Assembly (NCBI GenBank): GCA_029881495.1
Contig: JAOUMJ010000014.1
Location: 1-64,000, forward strand
Direction: 5' to 3'
DNA: 64,000 bases
Origin: Nitrospinota bacterium
GTDB lineage: Bacteria > Nitrospinota_A > UBA7883 > JACRGQ01
In this document: piece by piece, positions 17,451-26,340 of the stretch
Position numbering within the stretch: position 1 is the first letter of the stretch
Layout: each line of letters starts with the position of its first letter
Position numbers and translations under genes: made by a program
Notes under the pieces: generated by a model
The model's input: only the letters and a program-made list of their open reading frames with translations
What the model was told of the DNA's origin: nothing
Databases searched by the model: none

Positions 17451-18596
17451 CTGATATACCTCAATAACGCCGCCACTACACTGCCAAAACCCCCTTCCGT
17501 GATCCGCGCGATAAGGAACGCCCTGGAAGGTATCGGCGCAAATCCCGGCAGAGGGGTGGACAAGCTCGTATACAGGGCCGACAAGCTCATATACTCCGCC
17601 CGTCTCCGCGCCGCCTCGTTCTTCGGCCTTTCCGATCCGTCGAGGCTTATCTTCACTCCCGGCTGCACATACTCCATAAATATCGCCATCAGGGGAACGC
17701 TGAAAAGCGGCGACCATGTCATCACCACCGGAAGAATGCACAACGCCATCTCGCGGACGGTTTTCGACAAGCGCCTCGGCCTGAATGTATCCCCCCTTAT
17801 GTGGGACGAAAAGGAGCCTATCACCGAAGAGATGTTCAAAGCTCATATGACCCCCGAAACAAAGGCGGTGATCGTCAACCACGGGAGCAACGTAGACGGA
17901 CTCCTCTTCCCTATCGACGCGATCGGCAAGATAACCAGATCGCTCGGACTTCTATTGATAGTCGACACGGCGCAGACAGCCGGCGTGGTACCCATCGACA
18001 TGGCAAAAAACGGCATCGACATCCTCTGCGCCTCGGGACACAAGGGGCTTTACGGCCCGGCAGGCATCGGCATACTCGCCATATCCCCCGGCGTCGATGT
18101 CGAACCTCTCGTCACCGGCGGCACCGGGAGCTTCAGCGAAGATATGGATATGCCTACAACCTCCCCCGACCGGTTCGAGCCTGGCTCGCCGAACTTTGCA
18201 GGCATCGCGGGGCTCGACGCGGGGATAGAGTTCATCCAGAATACCGGGATAGAAAAGATATTCCGCCGGAAGATGGATCTCTGCATGGAGGCATATGAAG
18301 GGATAGTGAACATCCACGACGTGAAAATATTCTGGCCGGAAAAGGAAGCGAACCGCCTCCCTCTCTTCTCGTTCACCGTGGCGGAGATAGACCCTTCCGA
18401 CGTAGCCGAACATCTCGATAAAAAACATGGGATAGCGACCCGCACCGGACTGCACTGCGCGCCGTTCACGCATCAGGAGATAGGCTCATACCCGATCGGC
18501 ACCGTCCGCGTATCCCCCGGCTTCTACAACAAGAGGAGCGACATAAAAAAATTCATCAAAGCTGTAAAGGAACTATCGGTAAAGAAGGAGCGATGA
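17451..18596 (+). CDS. Cysteine-desulfurase-like class V aminotransferase, apparent CTG start
   Basis: The 381-residue PLP enzyme resembles the TIGR01977 cysteine desulfurase family. It has LNNAATTLPKPPSV at the N-terminus, the PLP lysine in ASGHKGLYGPAGIG, and HGIATRTGLHCAPF near the C-terminus carrying the expected catalytic cysteine. The conserved N-terminus extends upstream of the first standard start (ATG-less; GTG at 17499) to CTG at 17451. The only codons between the in-frame TAG at 17412 and CTG lack ATG, GTG or TTG, and AGGGAG lies 6 nt before the CTG. A DUF3343 gene overlaps its stop, suggesting sulfur or selenium delivery. Confidence 0.86.
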   Translation: MIYLNNAATTLPKPPSVIRAIRNALEGIGANPGRGVDKLVYRADKLIYSARLRAASFFGLSDPSRLIFTPGCTYSINIAIRGTLKSGDHVITTGRMHNAISRTVFDKRLGLNVSPLMWDEKEPITEEMFKAHMTPETKAVIVNHGSNVDGLLFPIDAIGKITRSLGLLLIVDTAQTAGVVPIDMAKNGIDILCASGHKGLYGPAGIGILAISPGVDVEPLVTGGTGSFSEDMDMPTTSPDRFEPGSPNFAGIAGLDAGIEFIQNTGIEKIFRRKMDLCMEAYEGIVNIHDVKIFWPEKEANRLPLFSFTVAEIDPSDVAEHLDKKHGIATRTGLHCAPFTHQEIGSYPIGTVRVSPGFYNKRSDIKKFIKAVKELSVKKER

Positions 18597-18853
18597 GCGA
18601 CTGTATAGCGGTGTTCGCCACGACATATGAAACGCTACGCGCCGAGGATTTTTTCCGCGCCGAAAAGATAAAGTTCAAGCCGATCCTGAAACCGAGGAAA
18701 ATAGGCTCCGCCTGCCGTATGGCGCTGAAATTTTCGGAGAAGGATATTGAAGCGGCTAAACGCGCCGTCTCCGCCGGCAACCTGGATATCCTCTCCTTCT
18801 ACCGAAAAGAGAACGACACATGGGAAAAGATTTTGGGTCGGATACTCCCATAA
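18593..18853 (+). CDS. DUF3343 family putative Se/S carrier protein
   Basis: The 86-residue protein matches the DUF3343 pattern: CIAVFATTYETLRAEDFFRAEKI at the N-terminus and a GSACRMALKF block holding the cysteine proposed to carry sulfur or selenium. It overlaps the desulfurase gene by 4 bp (ATGA), so the two are translationally coupled, which supports a donor-carrier pair. No selD, selU or other selenium gene is in the window, so selenium involvement is not shown. Confidence 0.8.
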   Translation: MSDCIAVFATTYETLRAEDFFRAEKIKFKPILKPRKIGSACRMALKFSEKDIEAAKRAVSAGNLDILSFYRKENDTWEKILGRILP

Positions 18854-18911
18854 GATAAATATGCAGTTCATCAAGTATATCTACATGGCTCCCTGCTCCC
18901 CTTAGTTGGCA

Positions 18912-18930
18912 GGTATTTTGTAACATTTCG
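18912..18930 (+). promoter_or_regulatory. Motif upstream of hemA shared with queH
   Basis: The 19-nt sequence GGTATTTTGTAACATTTCG differs from one upstream of queH (34538-34556) only in the lengths of two T-runs. A TAGAAT box follows directly. It lies 55 bp before the hemA start and may be a shared regulator site. Confidence 0.3.
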
Positions 18931-18984
18931 GTAGAATTTTGCGCTCTTCCCTTTGTTCTTAACTGATGGTAATCTTTACACATA

Positions 18985-20262
18985 ATGCCGTTAGTAGTTT
19001 TGGGAGTTAATCATAATTCAGCCCCTGTGGAGGTGCGCGAAAAGCTCGCGTTCGACCTCAAGGAGCTGAGCGAGGCGGCCGGGGACGTATTCTCGAAGAT
19101 GCCAGGGGTCGACGAGAAGGTTATCCTCTCCACCTGCAACAGGGTGGAGATCTACGCCCATGTGGACGATATCGAAGACGGCCTCGCCTCCATCAAACGC
19201 TTCATCTACAACTACCACGAGATACCCGCCGGGGTACTCGACAAGCATTTCTACAGCTACACCCTCGACGAGGCGATAGAACACCTCTTCGAGGTATCGG
19301 CGTCGCTCGACTCGATGGTCATCGGCGAGCCCCAGATACTCGGCCAGGTAAAAGACGCGTACCAGTCCGCCAGACAGGTGAAATCGACCGGAAGGGTGCT
19401 GAACCAGCTCTTTGAAAAGGCGTTCAGCGTGGCCAAAAGGGTGAGGACAGAAACAAGCATCGCCGAAAGCGCGGTCTCTATCTCCTATGCCGCCGTGGAG
19501 CTGGCCACATCCATCTTCGGCAGTCTTGAAGGGAGAACGGTGCTCCTGATAGGCGCGGGGGAGATGATAGAGCTCGCCGGGAAGCACCTCGTGAGCCAGG
19601 GGGTAAAGACCATCCTGGTATCGAACCACAACTACGACCGCGCCGCGAAACTAGCCACGGAGCTTGGCGGGAGCGCGATACATTTCGACACCTTTTCGGA
19701 CGAGATGAAAAACGCCGACATTGTTCTCAGCTCCACCGCCGCCCCGCACTACGTCATCAAAAGGGAGAAGGTGGAAGAGGCCATAAAGCTCAGGGGTGGT
19801 AAGCCTATCTTCTTCATCGACATCGCGGTTCCGCGCGACATCGAGCCTTCAATAAACGACCTGAACAACGTATTCCTCTACGACATCGACGACCTGAACA
19901 GCGTGGTGAACCAGAACAGGGCCGAGAGGGAGAAAGAGGCCGAAAAGGCGAGAGAGATCATCAAGGCGGAAGTGACAAGCTTCAACAGCTGGCTCGACCG
20001 GCTTGAGATGGAGCCGACCATCGTCGCTATGCGCAAGAAGGTGCAGGAGATACAGTGCCGGGAAGTAGAGAAAACCTTCGCGAAGGTAGCCTTCGATGAA
20101 AATCAAAAAGCGGCCATAAAGGCCATGACCGCCTCCATTACAAATAAAATCCTCCACGATCCTACGCTTCATCTGAAACGCCAGGCATCAGCGAATAACA
20201 ATCAGGAACATCACAAGCGTTCCGTTACAGAGTTTGTAAAAGAGCTCTTTAATCTGGAATAG
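18985..20262 (+). CDS. hemA: Glutamyl-tRNA reductase
   Basis: The 425-residue enzyme reduces Glu-tRNA to glutamate-1-semialdehyde, the first committed step of C5-pathway tetrapyrrole synthesis. It begins with GVNHNSAPVEVREK, has the catalytic cysteine in LSTCNRVEIYA near residue 49, GEPQILGQVKDAY near 112, and the NADPH-binding GAGEM. It is followed 12 bp later by hemC, the normal operon partner. The ATG at 18985 gives the expected family N-terminus. Confidence 0.96.
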   Translation: MPLVVLGVNHNSAPVEVREKLAFDLKELSEAAGDVFSKMPGVDEKVILSTCNRVEIYAHVDDIEDGLASIKRFIYNYHEIPAGVLDKHFYSYTLDEAIEHLFEVSASLDSMVIGEPQILGQVKDAYQSARQVKSTGRVLNQLFEKAFSVAKRVRTETSIAESAVSISYAAVELATSIFGSLEGRTVLLIGAGEMIELAGKHLVSQGVKTILVSNHNYDRAAKLATELGGSAIHFDTFSDEMKNADIVLSSTAAPHYVIKREKVEEAIKLRGGKPIFFIDIAVPRDIEPSINDLNNVFLYDIDDLNSVVNQNRAEREKEAEKAREIIKAEVTSFNSWLDRLEMEPTIVAMRKKVQEIQCREVEKTFAKVAFDENQKAAIKAMTASITNKILHDPTLHLKRQASANNNQEHHKRSVTEFVKELFNLE

Positions 20263-20274
20263 GCCCCCGTTACA

Positions 20275-21210
20275 TTGAGCTTGAAACTTAAAATAGGAAC
20301 AAGGGGCTCCCCGCTCGCGCTCTGGCAGGCGGAATGGATCAAGTCGCGCCTCCTCGAATTCGACGACATCGGCGATGTTGAACTGATAAAAATAAAAACT
20401 TCCGGGGACAAGATCCTCGACGTGCCGCTTGCGAAGGTCGGCGGCAAGGGGCTCTTCACCAAGGAGATAGAGGAATCGCTCCTGAGGAACGAGACCGATC
20501 TCGCGGTGCACAGTCTGAAAGACGTCCCTACCGAAGTTCCGAAAGGGCTGAAAGTCGACGTTATCACCGAAAGGGAAAATCCTTACGACGTTCTCGTAAG
20601 CAGAGGGGTCAAATTCGTCGACCTCCCCCCCGGCGCAAAGGTCGGTACAAGCTCCTTAAGGAGACGCGCGCAGATAAAAAGGGTGAGGCCCGATCTCGTC
20701 ATCGTCGATATACGGGGGAACGTGCAGACCCGTCTAAAGAAACTTGAAACCGAAAATCTCGACGCCGTCATACTCGCCGCCGCGGGGATGATAAGGATGG
20801 GGTATGAAGATGAGATAACCGAATATCTGGAGGAATCGCTGGTACTCCCGGCGGTCGGCCAGGGAGCGGTGGCGATCGAAACAAGGGAGAACGACCCGGT
20901 TGTTGAAGAGGTCGTTCAAAGGCTCCACCATCAGCCGACCGCGTACTGCACCACGGCTGAGCGCGCCTTCCTGAGAAAACTCGAAGGGGGATGCCAGGTG
21001 CCGATAGCGGCGTTCGGCAAAGTCGACGGCGACAAACTCACGCTCGAAGGGCTTGTTGCCGATCTCGACGGGCAGAGGATAATAAGGGAAACAATTTCCG
21101 GCCCGACAAGCGAAGCGGTATCGCTGGGACAGAGGCTTGGAGACCTTCTCCTGGAACAGGGAGCCAAGGAGATACTGGACGAAGTCTTCGGCAACAACGA
21201 AGAGTCGTAA
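20275..21210 (+). CDS. hemC: Hydroxymethylbilane synthase (porphobilinogen deaminase)
   Basis: The 311-residue enzyme joins four porphobilinogen units into hydroxymethylbilane. Present are GTRGSPLALWQAEW, DLAVHSLKDVPTE, SSLRRRAQIKR, PAVGQGAVAIETR and LEGGCQVPIAAF, whose cysteine anchors the dipyrromethane cofactor. The start is a TTG at 20275 (another TTG follows two codons later); no ATG or GTG fits the family N-terminus. It follows hemA by 12 bp. Confidence 0.95.
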   Translation: MSLKLKIGTRGSPLALWQAEWIKSRLLEFDDIGDVELIKIKTSGDKILDVPLAKVGGKGLFTKEIEESLLRNETDLAVHSLKDVPTEVPKGLKVDVITERENPYDVLVSRGVKFVDLPPGAKVGTSSLRRRAQIKRVRPDLVIVDIRGNVQTRLKKLETENLDAVILAAAGMIRMGYEDEITEYLEESLVLPAVGQGAVAIETRENDPVVEEVVQRLHHQPTAYCTTAERAFLRKLEGGCQVPIAAFGKVDGDKLTLEGLVADLDGQRIIRETISGPTSEAVSLGQRLGDLLLEQGAKEILDEVFGNNEES

Positions 21211-21312
21211 GCGCGCCCGATCCAGCGCGTCCTAAATCAATAACGAGGTTGCGCTATCCGCCGTCTTTCAATGGTCAGGCGCAATTCAAACATATTTCGG
21301 AACTGCTCATAT

Positions 21313-22176
21313 CTACAAACCGTAAAACTCGATAACTTCTTTCCCCCTCCTTGTGACAAATTCATTCGGGCGACCGGGCTCGCCTATGCTTGCCGCCATA
21401 TTGTTTATCTTTTTCTCCAAATTCCATCTCCCGTCTGGCATCCGTTTTGACCGCAACAGATCAACCGCCTGACCAACTTTTTCCGATCTTACCTTTTCCC
21501 TTTTCAAAAGCCATAGTATCTCCAGAAAATCACTCCTGTACATATTGGGAAAGGTCAATTTGTCGATATCCTTAACCATCACGCGATCCTTGCGGCGCGA
21601 GCTGAGATATACATTGTGCAATAGAATAAAATCTATGCATTTCTTTAACAGCATTTTTATAGAACTATTTCTTTTCGTTTGCGGGATGAACGAAAAGCCT
21701 TTGAACAGTTTGACCACGCCCCAGTAGCATGTATGCTTGCCGTAGCAACTCTTGTTCTCGCAGTATTTGTTCTTCTCCGTGACGTATTGCCCATCGTCGA
21801 ATCTTTGGTATTTATTGAAAAACTCGATCACCTTCAAGCTTCTACCGCTTATCGAACCTGTAAAATAACATTCGAGATAAATGATATTTCCGTTCAGGCA
21901 TGGGATGGGGAAATGATCCTCTTTCAAGGAGTAGATACCAGCCTTCGGATCATAAAAATGATTTCTGATAATTTTTAACGGCTTCTTTATCCTGACGTCG
22001 TTGCTGTCGTGACAGAGGTCGGCCAGGAGTATCAATGTCCACAAGGTGGCCTTGAAATTTGGAGAGTAATGGAGGAGTTCCGGATAATGCCTGTCGGATT
22101 CCTTTAGCATTTTCCAACAGCCATTCTCTCCTTGCTGGTCAAATATACTCTTTATGATCGCTGAATAGTCATCCAT
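21313..22176 (-). CDS. Unrecognised protein, possible alpha/alpha-toroid (terpenoid-cyclase-like) fold
   Basis: I do not recognise this 287-residue protein with confidence. It has repeated helix pairs with small conserved turns, such as QGENGCWKMLKE, DPKAGIYSLKE, CYGKHTCYWGVVKLFKGF and MPDGRWNLEK. These recall the QxxDGxW repeats of prenyltransferase/squalene-cyclase toroids, without the DxDD catalytic motif. It is soluble by eye and A+T-rich. A short ORF overlapping its start (22169-22369) looks spurious. It diverges from the barrel protein gene at 22376. A 102-bp gap separates its stop from hemC. Confidence 0.5.
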   Translation of the reverse strand: MDDYSAIIKSIFDQQGENGCWKMLKESDRHYPELLHYSPNFKATLWTLILLADLCHDSNDVRIKKPLKIIRNHFYDPKAGIYSLKEDHFPIPCLNGNIIYLECYFTGSISGRSLKVIEFFNKYQRFDDGQYVTEKNKYCENKSCYGKHTCYWGVVKLFKGFSFIPQTKRNSSIKMLLKKCIDFILLHNVYLSSRRKDRVMVKDIDKLTFPNMYRSDFLEILWLLKREKVRSEKVGQAVDLLRSKRMPDGRWNLEKKINNMAASIGEPGRPNEFVTRRGKEVIEFYGL

Positions 22177-22375
22177 GCTTCACCGGCATATACTGGTTAG
22201 ATGTCATGGATTCATTTTTTACTAACAGCTTTGTCGTGTCAATTAAGCATTCACCCTTTCCATATATGAACTCGCCAGGCGCTCTCCCGGTGAAATATCG
22301 CCCCCTCCACGCACTCCCTTTTTTAAGACTGCATATAAGCTGGACTTGTCTCCCGCTCTTTAATACCATTATAAA

Positions 22376-23134
22376 ATGTATTACCGCTATGGAACATTTC
22401 GTCCGATATCCAGAATCGTTGCCATGCTGGCAATCATTCTAGCTTGCTACGAGTCAGCCGATGCCCGGACATTCAAGACAAACGCCGTGAAGGATTATCC
22501 GCTACGAGAGGTGGATAGACCGCTCACCATGCCTTCGCAATTGACCGATATCGGTTTTTCCTTTTTATTTGGGAAGAATTCATCCAATCCGGAAGACGGA
22601 TGGGTGGGAATGTTCATGAATTGGCACATCGGAATTACAGATAACATCGAGATGGAAAATCTCGGCTTCAACTACTCCGGTAAACTTTACGAAAACGAAT
22701 ACCTTATCGGAGCCCACGCGCTGGGGATCGGCTTCTCAAGCGATGCAGGGGTAAGCGCGCCTCTCAAGGCACAATTCAAATCAAGACACTACGTCGACCG
22801 CAACTTCTCCATCCTTATGGAAATATTTGAAAAGCTGATATATGAGGAAGGAGTTAATACCGCGCAAAGCATCAGGTTCTTAGCGGGAGGGATTTTTCAG
22901 TTGACGGATAATATCGCTCTTTCAGTCAAGGCAGGATATGGAGGTTATTTAACCGATGACAGGCCGGATAGCGCCAACATCGCAATGGAGCTGAACATCA
23001 ACAGCAGGCATTACTTTGATATCACGCTGTTTGGAGGCTTCAGCTTCATCGACGAAAAGGATAGAGGGGATAACAAGTTGTTTGATGAAAACAGAAGGTC
23101 GATAGGCGGGGTTCGCGCAGACATGGTATTTTAG
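22376..23134 (+). CDS. Secreted protein, likely outer-membrane beta-barrel
   Basis: The 252-residue protein begins with a signal-peptide-like stretch ending near ACYESADA (about residue 30). It continues with alternating hydrophobic and polar strands rich in Gly and aromatics (IGFSFLFGKNS, LIGAHALGIGF, LSVKAGYGGYL, DITLFGGFSFI) and ends VRADMVF. A terminal phenylalanine with alternating residues is typical of proteins inserted by the BAM complex. No family is recognised. A separate small barrel-like protein with a similar end lies at 43128-43718. Confidence 0.6.
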   Translation: MYYRYGTFRPISRIVAMLAIILACYESADARTFKTNAVKDYPLREVDRPLTMPSQLTDIGFSFLFGKNSSNPEDGWVGMFMNWHIGITDNIEMENLGFNYSGKLYENEYLIGAHALGIGFSSDAGVSAPLKAQFKSRHYVDRNFSILMEIFEKLIYEEGVNTAQSIRFLAGGIFQLTDNIALSVKAGYGGYLTDDRPDSANIAMELNINSRHYFDITLFGGFSFIDEKDRGDNKLFDENRRSIGGVRADMVF

Positions 23135-23235
23135 ACCGCCGCCTCCACCCGCTCCCCTATTTAATGAGCAACATCATGCCGTTTTCCGGTATCCTATTTG
23201 CCGATGCGACATAATCACGAAGGGGAAGCTTTAGC

Positions 23236-24768
23236 ATGAGCGATGAAGAACTGACGAGCCAGCAAAATCCCGTTAGGATGTGGGGGCTTATAGGGGGCGT
23301 TGTTGCCTCTGTGCTCTTTCTTTTACTGTTCGACCTCGATCCGGCCCACCCGGAGATAACAAGGACCGCCGCCGTGGTGCTCCTCATGGCTGTATGGTGG
23401 ATAACGGACGCGATACCGCTCTGGGCCACTGCGCTCCTCCCGGTATTCCTCTTCCCGTTTTTCGGCATCATGTCCGGAAAGAAGGTTAGCTCGCTCTATT
23501 TCAACGAGGTGATATTCCTCTTTCTCGGCGGATTTCTTGTGGCACTCTGCATGGAGCGGTGGAACCTGCACAAGAGAATAGCTCTCAAGATACTTCTTTT
23601 CTTCGGCGCGAATCCGCGCGGAATACTCCTCGGCTTTATGACGGCAACCGCCTTCCTTTCGATGTGGGTTTCGAATACCGCCAGCACCATGCTGATGCTC
23701 CCCATCATCATCGCTGTCATACTGAAGCTGGAAGAATCGGTCGGCGTGGCGCCAATCAAAAAATACGCTGTCGGCCTCCTTCTTGGAACGGCATATTCCG
23801 CGTCTATCGGAGGAGTGGCGACCCTCGTGGGAACCCCGCCGAATCCGGTACTTGTAAAGGTCTTTGCGATAAATTTCCCGCAGGCTCCGGAGATTTCGTT
23901 TGCCTCTTGGTTCGCGTTCGCCCTACCGGTCAGCGTTGCCTTTATCGCCTTCGTTTACTTCTACCTTGCATGGTTTTTCAAACCGGGAACGGAGATATCC
24001 ATCGACAAAGAGGAGTTTCAGCGCGAACATGACGAACTGGGCAAAACAACCTTCGAGGAGAAGGTGGTTTTCGCGGTGTTCACAAGCCTTGCGATACTCT
24101 GGCTCTCAAGAGCGGACATCAATATAGGAACGGTATCGATACCGGGTTGGGCAAACCTCTTCCCAAATCCCTCTGATGTGAATGACGGCACCATCGCCAT
24201 AGCGATGGCGACGATATTTTTTCTCGTGCCGTCGAAGGCTCTCCCCGGCGAGCGGATAGCCGACTGGGATATGGTGCAAAAACTCCCGTGGGGTATCATC
24301 CTCCTCTTCGGCGGAGGTTTCGCTCTTGCGAGCGGATTCAAGGATTCGGGACTTTCAACATGGCTCGGAAACCAGCTCGCTTCACTGCACGAATTCAATC
24401 CGGTTACGATCGTTGCCACCATCTCGCTTATGAGCACCTTCATAACGGAACTGACGTCGAACACGGCAACCGCGCAGATACTCCTCCCGATCCTCGCCTC
24501 TCTGGCTGTTGCGATAAAACTGAATCCGCTTTTGATAATGCTCCCGGCGACCATGTCGGTATCTTTTGCCTTCATGCTTCCGGTAGCAACCCCGCCGAAC
24601 GCGATTGTGTTCGGCGCTGGGAGGATAAGGATCATCGATATGGCAAAAGCGGGGCTGATACTGAACATTGCGGGGGGGATTATCATAACCGCCGCGGCAT
24701 TCATCCTCGGCCCTATCGTATTCGGAATAGACCTTGGAACATTCCCCGATTGGGCAGTACAGAAATAA
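23236..24768 (+). CDS. DASS (SLC13) family anion:sodium symporter
   Basis: The 510-residue membrane protein carries both SNT signature motifs of this family: WVSNTASTMLMLPI near residue 140 and LTSNTATAQILLPI near 410. It also has VGTPPNPVLV and a matching second-repeat VATPPNAIVFG. Members import di- and tricarboxylates or sulfate with Na+. The substrate cannot be read from sequence. The ATG at 23236 follows AAGGGGAAGC. It converges with the YfgM-like gene, and a GGGAGG/CCTCCC stem (24796-24816) lies between the two stops. Confidence 0.93.
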   Translation: MSDEELTSQQNPVRMWGLIGGVVASVLFLLLFDLDPAHPEITRTAAVVLLMAVWWITDAIPLWATALLPVFLFPFFGIMSGKKVSSLYFNEVIFLFLGGFLVALCMERWNLHKRIALKILLFFGANPRGILLGFMTATAFLSMWVSNTASTMLMLPIIIAVILKLEESVGVAPIKKYAVGLLLGTAYSASIGGVATLVGTPPNPVLVKVFAINFPQAPEISFASWFAFALPVSVAFIAFVYFYLAWFFKPGTEISIDKEEFQREHDELGKTTFEEKVVFAVFTSLAILWLSRADINIGTVSIPGWANLFPNPSDVNDGTIAIAMATIFFLVPSKALPGERIADWDMVQKLPWGIILLFGGGFALASGFKDSGLSTWLGNQLASLHEFNPVTIVATISLMSTFITELTSNTATAQILLPILASLAVAIKLNPLLIMLPATMSVSFAFMLPVATPPNAIVFGAGRIRIIDMAKAGLILNIAGGIIITAAAFILGPIVFGIDLGTFPDWAVQK

Positions 24769-24847
24769 AATGCCGTGAAAATAGTGTCTATCGAGGGGAG
24801 GAGTTTCCACCCTCCCTTCACGATTTAATAACCCCCCAGGGAAAAGG

Positions 24848-25579
24848 CTACTTTATATTTATATCTGAACCTTTGAGGGACGCAATCTGGTTTACCACCA
24901 AATCACGCCTTGAGGAAACCTGATACTTCCCCAGGAATTCCACATATGTCTCAAGCGCCCTGTCGGAATTGCCTGCCAGCTCATAGTTCAATCCCAAGAG
25001 ATAATCTATCTCTTCCATAAACGCTTCGCTTTTGCTCCCCTTCAGTTTTTCAAGGACGCTCGTGGCTTCCGAATATTTCCCCTGATTCTGTGAGGTTCTG
25101 GCGAGACCGATACCGCTTAGACGACCGACAGTATCCTCCGCGCCCTCGGATTCAAAAACCTGTTTATAGAGCGCTTCGGCTTCCGGCATCTTCCCATCCT
25201 TATAATGGACATTTGCCTTGTAGAACGACGCAAGCTTTCCAGCTACCGTTCCGGAAAAACGTTCAGACACCTCGCCGATAGTCTCCGCGAGTTTTGGCAG
25301 GTCCACATTATCCTTCGGCTGGGCATTCGCCTCCGTTGGGCTGTCGCTTGGGTATTCCACAAGGGCCCTGTAGAGCTCGCGCTGGGCGGTGTTCTCCCGC
25401 GAATCCGCGTAATACATGTATCCGGCAGATATCATGATGATAATTGCCAGCCCGACCAGCGGGTAGATCACTTTTTCACTGTTGTCCGTCACCCAGAAGT
25501 AGACACTGTCCCAGAAACTGATGAATTCATCCGGTGCTTTCAGGTCTTCCTTACGTTTTATCCTTTTATAACGCGCCAC
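24848..25579 (-). CDS. YfgM-like membrane-anchored TPR protein
   Basis: The 243-residue protein has a charged N-terminus, one membrane segment (about 37-57, VIYPLVGLAIIIMISAGYMYY) and TPR-like repeats after it (ASFYKANVHYKDGKMPEAEALYKQVFE, RLSGIGLARTSQNQGKYSEATSVLEK, YLLGLNYELAGNSDRALETYVEFLG). This layout is that of YfgM-type ancillary SecYEG translocon subunits, which act with PpiD on exported proteins. The gene overlaps the preceding PHP gene by 14 bp on the same strand, so translation is probably coupled. Confidence 0.75.
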   Translation of the reverse strand: MARYKRIKRKEDLKAPDEFISFWDSVYFWVTDNSEKVIYPLVGLAIIIMISAGYMYYADSRENTAQRELYRALVEYPSDSPTEANAQPKDNVDLPKLAETIGEVSERFSGTVAGKLASFYKANVHYKDGKMPEAEALYKQVFESEGAEDTVGRLSGIGLARTSQNQGKYSEATSVLEKLKGSKSEAFMEEIDYLLGLNYELAGNSDRALETYVEFLGKYQVSSRRDLVVNQIASLKGSDINIK

Positions 25580-26213
25580 TTTTTGCCTCCACTATCTTTT
25601 GCGAGTTGCCCAATGTTTCGAGCGCACTCTTTTCGTCCAATCCCGCGCCCAACAGCACTTTCATCGCCATTTGCCGGTCCATTAAATCACGAGGAGCGTG
25701 GGTATCAGTATTAAAAACCAGCCTCGCCCCCGCTTCCATCGCGGTTTTTGCTACGTGGCCGTTTGTAAAACTGTGTCCCCCGCGTCCGCTTATCTCCAGC
25801 ATCACCCCGGCCAGAGCCGCTTTTTTTGCGACAGCCAGCGAGATCAGTCCCGGATGGGCTATTATATCCACTCCGGCGTCTATCGCCGAATCATTAGTTC
25901 CTTCCTCGACCGGCTCCACCACCGATTCCCCATGCACGATTATAATCTTGGCCCCGGCATCCCTTGCCAGCTTTGCAATCTCCGATATCATTGAAGGCCT
26001 CACATGGGTTATCTCCACGCCGGGGAGCACGCGGATGCCATGATCGTCCTCGCAGAACCTGGCAATCGCCTCCGTAACCCTCTCGACATTCGAATAATCA
26101 ACATGATCGGTAATCGCGATCGCGCGACACCCGATCTGGCGCGCACGTCTGACCAGTTCGGCAGGAACCAGCCCTCCATCGCTAAAAATCGTGTGCATAT
26201 GCAGGTCAATCAT
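25566..26213 (-). CDS. PHP-domain phosphoesterase
   Basis: The 215-residue protein is a single PHP domain. Metal-binding motifs are DLHMHTIFSDG at the start, AITDHVDYSN, PGVEITH, IIVHGE, IAHPGLIS and the closing NTDTHAPRD. Relatives include histidinol phosphatase and PolX-associated phosphoesterases, and many are annotated as histidinol-phosphatase without test. No his genes other than hisS lie in the window, so histidine synthesis is not supported by context. Its 3' end overlaps the YfgM-like gene. Confidence 0.85.
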   Translation of the reverse strand: MIDLHMHTIFSDGGLVPAELVRRARQIGCRAIAITDHVDYSNVERVTEAIARFCEDDHGIRVLPGVEITHVRPSMISEIAKLARDAGAKIIIVHGESVVEPVEEGTNDSAIDAGVDIIAHPGLISLAVAKKAALAGVMLEISGRGGHSFTNGHVAKTAMEAGARLVFNTDTHAPRDLMDRQMAMKVLLGAGLDEKSALETLGNSQKIVEAKSGAL

Positions 26214-26300
26214 CCGAAACAGCCTACGTTAAAGTTGTATTGTTGTCCAGTAATTGAATAACCTTTTTCGAGAAAATATTTCCGGCTGGGAAAAGGGGTG

Positions 26301-26328
26301 TCTCCGGGCGGACAGCGCCGCCCGGAGA
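26301..26328 (-). terminator. Hairpin terminator of the metal-acquisition operon
   Basis: TCTCCGGGCGG and CCGCCCGGAGA form a perfect 11-bp stem around a 6-nt loop, 12 nt after the stop of the last operon gene. On the minus strand it is followed by CACCCCTTTT, a modest T-run. Confidence 0.7.
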
Positions 26329-26340
26329 CTGCGATCTTGG

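Noticed and set aside
16451-17839. 462-codon antisense frame across the metallo-beta-lactamase-fold and desulfurase-like genes
   Set aside because: Crosses two real genes and the stem-loop between them; composition is a shadow of the sense strand.
18900-18935. Sigma-54 promoter before hemA
   Set aside because: TTGGCAGG is present but GC is missing at the -12 position (GT instead).
22169-22369. 66-codon frame overlapping the start of the toroid-like gene
   Set aside because: No ribosome-binding site or recognisable feature; it covers the divergent promoter region.
24773-24822. Bidirectional terminator between the DASS and YfgM-like genes
   Set aside because: GGGAGG/CCTCCC can pair with a CGTGAA/TTCACG extension, but loop and T-runs are poor; mentioned only in the transporter entry.
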